Source: Methylobacter sp015476545 (GTDB lineage Bacteria; Pseudomonadota; Gammaproteobacteria; Methylococcales; Methylomonadaceae). From it: 64,000 nt of DNA. The position numbers and the translations under genes were made by a program. The stretch is from the NCBI RefSeq assembly GCF_052162025.1, contig NZ_CP197401.1, positions 2,542,001-2,606,000 of the forward strand. The letters run 5' to 3'. The notes beneath the pieces were generated by a model, which was given only the letters and a program-made list of their open reading frames with translations, was not told the DNA's origin and searched no databases. Position 1 is the first letter of the stretch. Each line of letters starts with the position of its first letter. Shown piece by piece: positions 44,343 to 52,919 of this stretch.

Positions 44343-45398
44343 CTAATCGTTACGTATTACCTGGTTAAAAACAGCTTGAGCTAACAATGGCGGTACCGCA
44401 TTTCCCACCTGCTGTTGTTGAAACCCAATAGATCCTTTAAACACGAAATTATCTGGAAAAGATTGTAATCTCGCCGCTTCTCGAACAGACAGACCTCTAT
44501 CCTGAGTTGGATGAATCAACATGTTTTTCCTAAAATTACCTATCACTACAGACGGCCTATCGGCATGCAATCTTCGATAAATTCCAGTATGGCATCTAGA
44601 TTTATCAGCATAATTCTTCATCAAATGATCAGGAATATTTTCCCAATTACCGCCTTGAGGTATATGCTTATAACGCTCAATAATTAATTTGTTATTCCGT
44701 GTCAATATATGGTTGTGGCAACCGATAAGATTGCCTCTGAGACCTTTGGCATATTCGCTCATTGCAGCTTTTGCATATGGCAAATAGCATTTTGACGCCC
44801 CATTATCTAAAACAGGCAAATCATCGATTGCTGCAGCTACCGTAATGGGCGTCTTATGGGTCGGGCTTGGAAACTGATATGTTACTCCATGCAGTGATCC
44901 TACAATGAAAAAGCGTGCACGCTTCTGAGGAATGCCAAAATCTGTAGCATGCAACAAATCATAGCTCGTCGTATAACCGAGCTTGCCGAACTCTCCGAGA
45001 ATCTGATCAACAAAAAGCCCCCTCTCTGTTTCGAGAATACCCTTGACATTCTCGAATACAAACCAGTCAGGCTTATACGCCTCAATAACACGAACAAATT
45101 CTTTAAACAACCAATTATTATCGTTCTGCGAGGATCTAGTTCTTTGATTAGATGTCGAAAATCCCTGACACGGTGGACCACCAAAAACAACTAGCTCTTC
45201 TTTGCTTCTATTTTTTAGACTAATCGGTTTAAATTTTCGTATATCATCAACAAAAACTCCATGCTTGGGCATGTGGTTATGCAAATATGTATCAGCTGCA
45301 TATTTGTCAGCTTCCACAACTAGCTGAACATCAATGCCAGCCATTCTTGCTCCCAAAGACATCCCCCCTGCACCAGAAAACAGATCAATACCAATCAT
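44343..45398 (-). CDS. C5-cytosine DNA methyltransferase
   Basis: The 351-residue enzyme has all main C5-MTase motifs: DLFSGAGGMSLGARMAG (motif I), GGPPCQGFSTSNQR with catalytic Cys77 (motif IV), FENVKG with Glu116 (motif VI), QKRARFFIVG (motif VIII), and LSVREAARLQSFPD and VGNAVPPLLAQ (motifs IX-X). The target-recognition region is short. The recognition sequence cannot be read. No intact restriction enzyme is adjacent; instead an HD protein, an ATPase and an unknown protein follow in the operon, and a vsr gene lies downstream on the other strand. Confidence 0.95.
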   Translation of the reverse strand: MIGIDLFSGAGGMSLGARMAGIDVQLVVEADKYAADTYLHNHMPKHGVFVDDIRKFKPISLKNRSKEELVVFGGPPCQGFSTSNQRTRSSQNDNNWLFKEFVRVIEAYKPDWFVFENVKGILETERGLFVDQILGEFGKLGYTTSYDLLHATDFGIPQKRARFFIVGSLHGVTYQFPSPTHKTPITVAAAIDDLPVLDNGASKCYLPYAKAAMSEYAKGLRGNLIGCHNHILTRNNKLIIERYKHIPQGGNWENIPDHLMKNYADKSRCHTGIYRRLHADRPSVVIGNFRKNMLIHPTQDRGLSVREAARLQSFPDNFVFKGSIGFQQQQVGNAVPPLLAQAVFNQVIRND

Positions 45399-45545
45399 AT
45401 AAAATATCCGTTAAGCAACTTAACACGCAGCGTTACACGAGACACAAAGGATGTCAAGCTGACTAGTATTACAGCAGCCATCATAAGTCGACAAAAACTA
45501 ACCAATTGCAACCACCTTTGCAACTAGATGAACAATCAGGCAATA

Positions 45546-45575
45546 AAAAAGGCCTTCGCTTGCGCGTAAGGCCTT
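45546..45575 (-). terminator. Rho-independent terminator after tRNA-Lys
   Basis: On the minus strand AAGGCCTTACGCG...GCGAAGGCCTT forms a stem followed by TTTTTATT. It lies just inside the island and ends the tRNA-Lys transcript, so the island brought its own terminator along with the reconstituted tRNA 3' end. Confidence 0.65.
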
Positions 45576-45582
45576 GATTTAT

Positions 45583-45623
45583 ATGGTGGGGCGTCAGGGA
45601 CTCGAACCCTGGACCCATGGATT
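45583..45623. repeat. attR-like 41-bp direct repeat inside tRNA-Lys
   Basis: It is identical to 34098-34138 and spans the tRNA from the anticodon loop to the encoded CCA plus 1 nt. It marks the other end of the island. Confidence 0.85.
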
Positions 45624-45659
45624 AAGAGTCCACTGCTCTACCAACTGAGCTAACACCCC
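45584..45659 (-). tRNA. tRNA-Lys (anticodon CTT)
   Basis: The 76-nt gene folds into a full cloverleaf: acceptor GGGGTGT with ACGCCCC, D arm GCTC...GAGC, anticodon stem GTGGA/TCCAT around loop CTCTTAA, T arm CAGGG/CCCTG around TTCGAGT, and encoded CCA. The anticodon CTT (45626-45624) reads AAG. Its 3' half is duplicated at 34.1 kb, making it the integration site of the island. Confidence 0.93.
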
Positions 45660-45764
45660 GAATAGGAATTTAGAATAATAATTATATAATATTCTCGGCC
45701 AAAAATCCAAAACAAAAGCTTATGAACGGCAAGTTTTCTTAATTCCTGTTACAAAATGGTCAGC

Positions 45765-46340
45765 TCAAGCGTTTCCTCCATGATGCAAGCTGATCTTGAC
45801 CAATGAGCCGCCGAGAAAGATCATGTTAATTCCCAGCAGTAGGCCGAGCACCCAAGCGGCCGTGCCTGGCCAGCCGGCCCAGACGACGACGGACAGCATC
45901 AGGGCGGTAAAGCCGCTGAAAAATACCCAGCCCCAATGGGCCAATGGACGCATCATGAATGCCAGGGATATTTTTGCAATGCCTTCCACGGCAAAATACA
46001 GCGTCATCAGCATGGTTAAAGTCAGCGCGCCTTTCATGGGCTGCGCGATCAGAAAATAACCGATTAACACCTGCAGAACGCCGATAAGAAGCCACATGCC
46101 AAAGCCCGGCATCGAGCTGAAGCGGATGGCTCTGGCGATTTGAAAGATGCCGCCCAGCAGCAGTAGCCAGCCAATGAATAAGGCGATGGCTATGGTGAAA
46201 ACCTGCGGCACGATGATGGCCGCTATGCCGAGAATGATAAAAAAAGCGCCTTCCGCCAGGAAGAACTTCCAGTGCATCTGGAGGTATTCCTGCATTCTCT
46301 GTTGCATTTCCCGAATTTCGATTTCAATTCTATCGGCCAT
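45765..46340 (-). CDS. HdeD/DUF308 family membrane protein
   Basis: The 191-residue protein has six hydrophobic segments with the pseudo-repeat of HdeD proteins: FFLAEGAFFIILGIAAIIVP, WLLLLGGIFQIARAI, LLIGVLQVLIGYFLIAQP, and a mirrored second half. HdeD in Escherichia coli is an inner-membrane acid-resistance protein; most homologues are uncharacterised. The N-terminal helix (RIEIEIREMQQRMQEYLQ) is cytoplasmic. A strong GAGGAG ribosome site precedes the ATG. It is the first core gene to the right of the island. Confidence 0.85.
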   Translation of the reverse strand: MADRIEIEIREMQQRMQEYLQMHWKFFLAEGAFFIILGIAAIIVPQVFTIAIALFIGWLLLLGGIFQIARAIRFSSMPGFGMWLLIGVLQVLIGYFLIAQPMKGALTLTMLMTLYFAVEGIAKISLAFMMRPLAHWGWVFFSGFTALMLSVVVWAGWPGTAAWVLGLLLGINMIFLGGSLVKISLHHGGNA

Positions 46341-46592
46341 TATTCATCTCCTCATCAATATTAAACACAACAACTGCCGCAACCTTTGATTTCTGCAAGC
46401 GCCCTCTCCTTCCGGCTGATTGGCAGGCGATCATTTACCAAGGCTAAGCTACCTCTTCAAATCGACATTATCAGTTTCTAAACTGTCAACATTAATAACT
46501 GATATTAGGTACGGACTGTTTTTTATCCTGGTTGCCGCGCTTTTCATTCAACTCACGGCGGACCTTGCCGCCTGAATAGTGATGCGCGTGTA

Positions 46593-46630
46593 GGTGTGAA
46601 TTCACTTGTGCCTCTTGCGGGCATTCGCAC
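46593..46630 (-). repeat. Short intergenic repeat, copy 1
   Basis: The consensus GCGAATACCCGCAAGGGGCA plus CAAGTGAATTCACACC, read on the minus strand, occurs here and at 47956-47990 and 51706-51739. All three copies lie between genes. This copy sits in the 360-bp gap between the HdeD and MtfA genes, which holds no other supported gene; a 67-codon frame there includes the repeat. Confidence 0.65.
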
Positions 46631-46700
46631 TTAACCCCATTTAAAAAATAGCCGCGTTTCGGGTCGAATGAATTCGATCCTACAGCTGAATTCAAACCCT

Positions 46701-47519
46701 TTACTCCGCGGCCTCATGAACCGGCTGATCGGCTGTTTTATCCGTATGAATCCGGCTCAGCGGGTCCTGCCGGTAATAAAGTTGCAGTTGCCGGTATACG
46801 TCGCGGAAGTGCACATGCAGAATGTCGGGCGCGCAGAAAAAGTATTCGCTGAACACGGCGAAAAACTCGGCAGGGCTGGTTGCCGCATACGGATCGACAC
46901 AAACCTCATGATGGTGTTCAAGGCGATGATTCAATGCGGCATAGGCCGTGCTGAATGCATCGGTCCAGGGCGGCACGGGCATGGCCACATGCAGCGGCGG
47001 TATGCCGTTGGCGCTGCCGTCCAGCATGTCCAGTTTGTGCGCGATTTCATGAATGATCACGTTGTGTCCTTCATAACCTCTTTGAGTGTCCTGCTCGATA
47101 TCGCGCCAGGACAGGATCACCGGCCCACGCGACCACGATTCGCCACTTAATACCCTATCCTGATAATGGACGATGCCCATCTCGTCAACTTCCTCACGGC
47201 TGACCCGAAAAGCGTCGGCGTAAATCACCACATCGCTCCATGCCGAAAACAACCCGATTCCCAAATGCAGAATCGGCAGACAGGCTATGGCCGCTACATG
47301 GATGCGCATCGCCTCGCTCACCTCAAAACCCTGCGCGCCGTAAATCCTTTTGTCATGCAGAAACAATGTGCTCAGTTCGCGCAGATGCGCTTTTTCGACT
47401 GAAGTCAGTCCCTGCAACACGGCCAGCTTGGCTGTGGCGGCCTCCCATACGTCATGCTTGATCGGGTAGCGGTGCAGGATATACCGGACCCGTGCGCGTC
47501 TAAGAATATTCATCGGCAA
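46701..47519 (-). CDS. mtfA: MtfA-like zinc-dependent peptidase
   Basis: The 272-residue protein has the M90 zinc motif HEIAHKLDMLDGSANGIPPL (His-Glu-x2-His) and the later PAEFFAVFSEYFF segment that supplies a third ligand, flanked by an N-terminal RRARVRYILHRYPI and CLPILHLGIG. MtfA in Escherichia coli binds the Mlc repressor and so affects the glucose PTS; in an organism without that system the target is unknown. It is cytoplasmic. It starts 3 bp after the stop of the small membrane protein gene, so the two are co-transcribed. Confidence 0.9.
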   Translation of the reverse strand: MPMNILRRARVRYILHRYPIKHDVWEAATAKLAVLQGLTSVEKAHLRELSTLFLHDKRIYGAQGFEVSEAMRIHVAAIACLPILHLGIGLFSAWSDVVIYADAFRVSREEVDEMGIVHYQDRVLSGESWSRGPVILSWRDIEQDTQRGYEGHNVIIHEIAHKLDMLDGSANGIPPLHVAMPVPPWTDAFSTAYAALNHRLEHHHEVCVDPYAATSPAEFFAVFSEYFFCAPDILHVHFRDVYRQLQLYYRQDPLSRIHTDKTADQPVHEAAE

Positions 47520-47522
47520 AAA

Positions 47523-47882
47523 TCAGACCTGTTTATCGCCACCCAATGACATGAGTACGACAACCAGAAAAATAACAGCCAGCACCGGCCACAAATAAGG
47601 CGCTATGATGAAAATCCCCAGCGCTACAAATAACAATGTGCTCAGAAACAGCATCATGCCGACGCCCAAAAACAGCAGCAGCACGAGCAAGCCGGTAAAC
47701 AACAGCGTGAGCAGCAAGGTCGGGATCGCCGTTAGCCGGGCCAGGGGCTCGGCGACCGGATGACCATTGATAGTAAGACTGAACTGTCCCAGGCCCGGAT
47801 GGAGAATATAGCTCAGACCGGCGATCAGCAAACCGATTGTCACTAGCTTGATAATGAGGTGTTTATTTCTGCTCTGTTTCAT
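47523..47882 (-). CDS. Small membrane protein upstream of mtfA
   Basis: The 119-residue protein has an N-terminal membrane segment (LVTIGLLIAGLSYILHPG), then a periplasmic-looking stretch, and a second half that is almost wholly hydrophobic (LLLTLLFTGLLVLLLFLGVG and a following pair of helices). No domain known. It overlaps or abuts mtfA and was probably transferred with it. Function unknown. Confidence 0.7.
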   Translation of the reverse strand: MKQSRNKHLIIKLVTIGLLIAGLSYILHPGLGQFSLTINGHPVAEPLARLTAIPTLLLTLLFTGLLVLLLFLGVGMMLFLSTLLFVALGIFIIAPYLWPVLAVIFLVVVLMSLGGDKQV

Positions 47883-47955
47883 AAGTTTTGCTGTGTTCTA
47901 TAACTTTCTCGAGAGCGCTTGGATTTTCCGGCGCAGGCGCGGACTTCCGTACAAT

Positions 47956-47990
47956 GCGAATACCCTAAAGGGTACAAGTAAATTCGCACC
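47956..47990 (+). repeat. Short intergenic repeat, copy 2
   Basis: GCGAATACCCTAAAGGGTAC followed by AAGTAAATTCGCACC is a plus-strand copy with an internal CCCTAAAGGG symmetry. It lies between the phosphoketolase stop and the small membrane gene start. Confidence 0.6.
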
Positions 47991-48038
47991 AACAAGTTTC
48001 ATGCTCACTGCTAAGGCAAATCTCCAACGGCTTATCCC

Positions 48039-50423
48039 TCATCCAACCGGCCAGGCCCAATTGCGAATCTCCGGCATGTCCTCGCCGTGCTCGATGATAT
48101 ATTCCTTATGCTCGATCAGCTTGTCGCGCATGATCTGCTTCACATGAGCGCCGACATAGCGCAGGTGCGGCACCCGGTCGATAACGTCGATAACCAGATG
48201 GAACCGATCCATCTCATTGAGCACGACCATGTCGAACGGCGTCGTGGTCGTACCTTCTTCCTTATAGCCGCGCACATGCAGATTCTCATGGTTGGTCCGG
48301 CGATAAGTCAGACGGTGGATCAGCCACGGATAGCCGTGATAGGCGAAGATAACCGGCTTGCTGTCCGTGAACAGCGAGTCGAAATCCTTGTCCGACAGGC
48401 CATGCGGATGTTCTGATCTCGGCTGCAGGCGCATCAGGTTGACGACATTGACGACGCGGATTTTGAGCTCTGGGAAAAACTCGCGTAAAAGCGATACGGC
48501 GGCCAGCGTTTCCAGTGTCGGAATATCACCGGCACAGGCCATTACCACATCGGTCTCAGTATTGCGGTCGTTGCTGGCCCATTCCCAGATGCCGATGCCG
48601 GTCGTGCAATGCTTGATGGCCGAGCTCATATCCAGGTATTGCAGCTGCGGCTGCTTGCCGGCCACGATGACGTTGACCCGGTTGCGGCTGCGCAGGCAGT
48701 GGTCGGTCACCCAGAGCAAAGTGTTGGCGTCGGGCGGCAGGTAGACGCGGATCACCTCGGCCTTCTTGTTGACGACGTGGTCGATAAAGCCCGGGTCCTG
48801 GTGGCTAAAGCCGTTGTGGTCCTGGCGCCAGACGTGCGACGTCAGCAGGTAGTTCAGCGAAGCGATGGACCGGCGCCACGGGATGTCCTTGGTGACCTTG
48901 AGCCATTTGGCGTGCTGGTTGAACATCGAATCGATGATATGGATGAAGGCCTCGTAGCAGGAGAACAGGCCATGACGCCCGGTCAACAGATAGCCTTCCA
49001 GCCAGCCCTGGCATTGATGCTCGCTGAGCACTTCCATGACCCGGCCATCATCCGACAGATGATCATCGGTGGCGATAATCTCGCCGGTGAAAACCTTGTC
49101 GGTAGCTTCATACACGGCATCGAGCCGATTCGAGGCCGTCTCGTCGGGCCCCATGATGCGAAAATTGCGCTGATCCTCGTTGGCCTTCATGATGTCCCGG
49201 AGAAATTTGCCCATCACGCGCACCGATTCAGCCGATTCGGCGCCGGGATTTTTCACCTCCACCGCATAGTCACGAAAATCCGGCATTTTCAGATCCCGCA
49301 GCAGCAAACCGCCGTTGGCATGCGGATTGGCGCCCATGCGCCGCTCGCCTTTCGGAGCCAGATCCGCCAGTTCCTGGATCAGCGTGCCGTTGTCGTCGAA
49401 TAGTTCCTCCGGCTTGTAACTGCGCAGCCACTGTTCCAGCATTTTCAAATGCGCGGGGTTCTCTGCCAGCTTGGCAAGCGGGACCTGATGCGAGCGGTAG
49501 GTATTCTCGACCGGCACGCCATCCACCACTTCAGGGCCGGTCCAGCCTTTCGGGGTTCTCAGAATCACCATCGGCCAGCGCGGGCGTCCGGAATAGCCGT
49601 TGGTGCGCGCGTCTTTCTGGATATCGGCGATTTCCTGGAGCACGACATCGAGCGTAGCGGCCATTTTTTGATGCATGATTTCAGGTTCGTCGCCCTCGAC
49701 AAAATAGGGCATGTAGCCGTAGCCGGTGAACAGAGCGCACAGTTCGTCATTATCGATGCGCGCCAGAAAACTTGGGTTGGCGATCTTGTAGCCATTCAGA
49801 TGCAGTATCGGCAGCACCGCACCGTCGCGCTCGGGATTCAGAAACTTGTTGGAATGCCAGCTGGTCGCCAGCGGTCCGGTCTCGGCCTCGCCGTCGCCGA
49901 CCACGCAGCATACCAGCAAATCGGGATTATCGAACGCCGCCCCGTAAGCATGGGATAGCGCATAGCCGAGTTCGCCGCCTTCATGGATGGAGCCCGGCGT
50001 CTCCGGCGCGGCATGGCTGGGAATGCCGCCCGGAAACGAAAACTGTTTGAACAGGCGCCGCATGCCTTCGGCATCCTGGGAGACATTGGGATAGAACTCG
50101 CTATAGCTGCCTTCCAGATAGGTATTGGCGACCAGTCCGGGCCCGCCGTGGCCGGGGCCTGCGATATAAATGACATCGAGATCGCGCGCCTTGATCACGC
50201 GGTTGAAGTGCACGTAAATGAAATTCAGGCCGGGCGTGGTGCCCCAATGGCCCAGCAGCCTCGGCTTGACATGTTTCAGTTGCAGCGGCTCTTTGAGCAG
50301 CGGATTGTCAAGCAGGTAAATCTGCCCGACTGACAGATAATTGGCCGCGCGCCAGTAGGCGTTGATGCGCGCGGCTTCCTGCTCGGAAAGGGGCAATACT
50401 GATGGGTCCTGAATGCTATTCAT
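48039..50423 (-). CDS. xfp: Xylulose-5-phosphate/fructose-6-phosphate phosphoketolase
   Basis: The 794-residue thiamine-diphosphate enzyme has the Xfp landmarks: NYLSVGQIYLLDNPLL, LLGHWGTTPGLNFIYVHFNR, GPGHGGPGLVANTYLEGSYS, the TPP motif GDGEAETGPLATSWHSNKFL, and HQDPGFIDHVVNKKAE in the pyrimidine-binding domain. It splits xylulose 5-phosphate or fructose 6-phosphate with phosphate into acetyl phosphate and an aldose phosphate. Its start overlaps the acetate kinase stop by 8 bp, so the two form an operon that turns sugar phosphates into acetate and ATP, a known side route in methanotrophs. Full length and intact. Confidence 0.97.
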   Translation of the reverse strand: MNSIQDPSVLPLSEQEAARINAYWRAANYLSVGQIYLLDNPLLKEPLQLKHVKPRLLGHWGTTPGLNFIYVHFNRVIKARDLDVIYIAGPGHGGPGLVANTYLEGSYSEFYPNVSQDAEGMRRLFKQFSFPGGIPSHAAPETPGSIHEGGELGYALSHAYGAAFDNPDLLVCCVVGDGEAETGPLATSWHSNKFLNPERDGAVLPILHLNGYKIANPSFLARIDNDELCALFTGYGYMPYFVEGDEPEIMHQKMAATLDVVLQEIADIQKDARTNGYSGRPRWPMVILRTPKGWTGPEVVDGVPVENTYRSHQVPLAKLAENPAHLKMLEQWLRSYKPEELFDDNGTLIQELADLAPKGERRMGANPHANGGLLLRDLKMPDFRDYAVEVKNPGAESAESVRVMGKFLRDIMKANEDQRNFRIMGPDETASNRLDAVYEATDKVFTGEIIATDDHLSDDGRVMEVLSEHQCQGWLEGYLLTGRHGLFSCYEAFIHIIDSMFNQHAKWLKVTKDIPWRRSIASLNYLLTSHVWRQDHNGFSHQDPGFIDHVVNKKAEVIRVYLPPDANTLLWVTDHCLRSRNRVNVIVAGKQPQLQYLDMSSAIKHCTTGIGIWEWASNDRNTETDVVMACAGDIPTLETLAAVSLLREFFPELKIRVVNVVNLMRLQPRSEHPHGLSDKDFDSLFTDSKPVIFAYHGYPWLIHRLTYRRTNHENLHVRGYKEEGTTTTPFDMVVLNEMDRFHLVIDVIDRVPHLRYVGAHVKQIMRDKLIEHKEYIIEHGEDMPEIRNWAWPVG

Positions 50424-51585
50424 TATGGCCTCCGCTGGTTAAGGTATAGGTATGATGCGCGATGATTTGTTCTTCATTGGTCGGAATCACGCGGACCGAG
50501 ACAGGGCTTCTCGCGCTGCTGATCCGCGCCGCATTGTTGCGATTGGCTTCCGGGTCGATGTCAATGCCGAGCCAGGCGGCGCCCTTGCAGACCTTGTCGC
50601 GGATCACGGCCGCGCGCTCGCCGATGCCGGCGGTAAAAATCAACGTATCGAGGCCGCCCAAGGCCGCGGCCAGAGAGCCCAGCTCGCGGCAGATATGGTA
50701 AACGAAGATGTCGACAGCCTTGTGGGCATCGGCGTGGCCGCTGCCGAGCAGCGTTTTCATGTCGCCGCTGATGCCGGACAAGCCGGCCAGGCCGGACCGG
50801 TGATGCAGCAGATCCGAAATGGCATCGGCCGTCATGTTTTTCTCACGCAGCAGATACAGCACGACGGCCGGATCAATGGAACCGCAGCGCGTGCCCATGG
50901 GCAGGCCGTCCAGCGGCGTGAACGTCATCGTCGTGGCGATGCTTTGCCGGTTCTTGACCGCGCACATGCTCGCGCCCTGCCCTAAATGCGCGATCACGAT
51001 GCGCCCGCCGGCCTCGGCTTCCGAATGCTGCGGCAGTACGTTGACGATGTATTCGTAGGACAGACCGTGAAAGCCATAGCGACGCACGCCCTCTTCATGC
51101 AGGGATTTCGGCAGCGCGAACGTGTGGGCGAGCTCGGGTATCGTGTGGTGGAAGGCCGTATCGAAACAGGCCACTTGAGCCAAGCCGGGATGCAGTTGCC
51201 GCAGGGCGCGGATAGCACTCAGATTATGCGGTTGATGCAGCGGCGCCAGCGGAACCAGCGCCTCGAGGTCGGCCATCACGGCCTCATCGATCAGCGCCGG
51301 GCGGACGTATCGGCTGCCGCCATGCACGATGCGATGCCCGACGGCCAGCAGCCTCAAGTCGTCGTCATGCGCGTCCAGCCAATCGACCAGGACGCGCAAG
51401 GCTTCCTGGTGATCGCGTATCGGCAGCGAGCGGCTATCGCCCTGAACGGTAAACCGCGCCTCGCTGCCGATACCGGAAATCTGCCCTCGATACAGCATAC
51501 CGGGGTATTGGCTGCCGTTGGCGGCGAACAGGGCGAACTTGATGCTCGATGAACCGGCATTGATGACGATTATGACTTCCTGCAT
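50416..51585 (-). CDS. ackA: Acetate kinase
   Basis: The 389-residue kinase has VINAGSSSIKFALF at the N-terminus, GHRIVHGGSRY, CFDTAFHHTIPE, RYGFHGLSYEYI, IVIAHLGQGASM and TFTPLDGLPMGTR, all acetate kinase signatures in order. It converts acetyl phosphate made by phosphoketolase to acetate with ATP formation, or the reverse. It is first in the ackA-xfp operon, with 8-bp overlap. Full length. Confidence 0.97.
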   Translation of the reverse strand: MQEVIIVINAGSSSIKFALFAANGSQYPGMLYRGQISGIGSEARFTVQGDSRSLPIRDHQEALRVLVDWLDAHDDDLRLLAVGHRIVHGGSRYVRPALIDEAVMADLEALVPLAPLHQPHNLSAIRALRQLHPGLAQVACFDTAFHHTIPELAHTFALPKSLHEEGVRRYGFHGLSYEYIVNVLPQHSEAEAGGRIVIAHLGQGASMCAVKNRQSIATTMTFTPLDGLPMGTRCGSIDPAVVLYLLREKNMTADAISDLLHHRSGLAGLSGISGDMKTLLGSGHADAHKAVDIFVYHICRELGSLAAALGGLDTLIFTAGIGERAAVIRDKVCKGAAWLGIDIDPEANRNNAARISSARSPVSVRVIPTNEEQIIAHHTYTLTSGGHNE

Positions 51586-51705
51586 AAAGAGTTCATTTTG
51601 TTGTTGATTTTGAGAACAGGCGTTTATCTGATTGTGCGCTGCCCATTGTGGGGGCGACTTCAGTCGCCCAGGGTGGGCACCCTAAAGGGCACAAGCACCC
51701 AGAAG

Positions 51706-51739
51706 GCGAATACCCGCAAGGGGCACAAGTGAATTCACC
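51706..51739 (+). repeat. Short intergenic repeat, copy 3
   Basis: GCGAATACCCGCAAGGGGCA then CAAGTGAATTCACC; a degenerate partner GGTGGGCACCCTAAAGGGCA lies just before it at 51672-51691. The pair sits between the aldolase stop and the acetate kinase start. Confidence 0.65.
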
Positions 51740-51756
51740 CCTACAGCCCCCAGCCG

Positions 51757-52779
51757 CTAATCCTTTTCCATCTCAGAAGTATAACTGCCGGTGCGTGCCA
51801 CGCTGTTCAGCTTTGCGCGTTTATAAAGTGCCTGCTGCGCCACCTGTGCATTTTCGGCCTTGCCCTGCCAAGTCTTTAATACCGGGTCTTGCAGCGCCCG
51901 CGCATAGGAAAAGCTCAGCTGCCAGGGCGCATTGCCGGCCATCGCGTTGATGGCATTCAGGTTGGCGGTCGCTTCTTCCGGCGTCTGGCCGCCGGACAGG
52001 AAATTAATGCTGGGTACGGCTGCCGGCACGGTCCGGCGCAACTGCGCCAGCGTTTTTTCGGCAATTTCCTGGGGGCCGGCTTTCTTCGGCGCATCCTTGC
52101 CCGGCAGGATCATGCTCGGTTTCAGTATGATATGTTCCAGTTCTACGCGGTGTCGATGCAAGGCGTGAAAGACTGCATGCTGAACAGCTTCCGTGACTTC
52201 AAAGCAGCGCTCGATGGTGTGATCGCCGTCCAGCAGCACTTCCGGCTCCACGATGGGTACGATGCCCAGCGACTGACAAATGGCGGCATAACGGGCCAGC
52301 ACCTCGGCATTGGTCTTTATGCCCAGCATTGTCGGATTGTGTCCGGCAATCGGATAGACCTCGCGCCATTTGGCGAAGCGCGCGCCCTGCTCTTTATATC
52401 CTGTCAGCCGGTCAGCCAGACCGTCCAGCCCTTGCGTGACCAGATCACCCGGCGCATTGACCAGCGGAATCGTACCTTTGTCGACTTTGATGCCGGGCAC
52501 GACGCCCTGCTCGGCCGCTGCTTGCGGCAAAGGTTTTCCGTCAGCGGTTTTCTGCCCCAGCGTTTCTTCAAACAGGATCACGCCGCTGATGAATTCGCCC
52601 AGGCCAGGCGTGGTCAGCAACAACGAGCGGTAAGCGCGACGGTTCTCCTCGGTCGATTCCACATTGACCGCCTTGAAACGCTTGGCGATAGTCGGCAGGC
52701 TCTCATCGGCCGCCAGGATACCTTTACCCTCGCCTACCATATCGGCAATGGTGGCTTGTAATTCGCTTTGAATGCTCAT
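51757..52779 (-). CDS. Class I fructose-bisphosphate aldolase
   Basis: The 340-residue enzyme is of the eukaryotic-like class I type: GILAADESLPTIAKRFKAVN, NRRAYRSLLLTTPGLGEFIS, GVVPGIKVDKGTIPL, IVPIVEPEVLLDGDHTIERC, LEHIILKPSMILPGKDAPKK with the Schiff-base Lys, and FLSGGQTPEEATANLNAINA. It splits fructose 1,6-bisphosphate into triose phosphates. It lies upstream of ackA-xfp on the same strand with a 170-bp gap containing repeat copy 3, so co-regulation with sugar phosphate cleavage is likely. Confidence 0.95.
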   Translation of the reverse strand: MSIQSELQATIADMVGEGKGILAADESLPTIAKRFKAVNVESTEENRRAYRSLLLTTPGLGEFISGVILFEETLGQKTADGKPLPQAAAEQGVVPGIKVDKGTIPLVNAPGDLVTQGLDGLADRLTGYKEQGARFAKWREVYPIAGHNPTMLGIKTNAEVLARYAAICQSLGIVPIVEPEVLLDGDHTIERCFEVTEAVQHAVFHALHRHRVELEHIILKPSMILPGKDAPKKAGPQEIAEKTLAQLRRTVPAAVPSINFLSGGQTPEEATANLNAINAMAGNAPWQLSFSYARALQDPVLKTWQGKAENAQVAQQALYKRAKLNSVARTGSYTSEMEKD

Positions 52780-52919
52780 TCGAAACCTCCGGCAAATTAA
52801 ATTGGGCGATCGCAGAATCTAACAGAATCTATTTAAGCTACGACCGGCAAGAAGAAGCAATTGCTCAAAAAGTCTTTGGCTGTTTTAAAGGGAACAGTGA
52901 AAATATCGTCAGATTCGGA

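Larger units (their letters stand above)
34098..45623. mobile_element. 11.5-kb genomic island integrated at tRNA-Lys
   Basis: The island is bounded by the 41-bp tRNA repeats. Its interior is markedly more AT-rich than flanking genes and contains an integrase remnant, small membrane and secreted proteins, a complete IS3-family element, two broken genes, a Vsr endonuclease and a four-gene methyltransferase/HD/ATPase operon. The integrase is defective, so the island is probably fixed unless helped in trans. The direction of insertion follows from the intact tRNA at the right end, whose 3' end faces into the island. Confidence 0.85.

Noticed and set aside
48609..49403. 264-codon plus-strand frame opposite phosphoketolase
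   Set aside because: Antisense shadow of a strongly conserved enzyme gene; composition is not protein-like.
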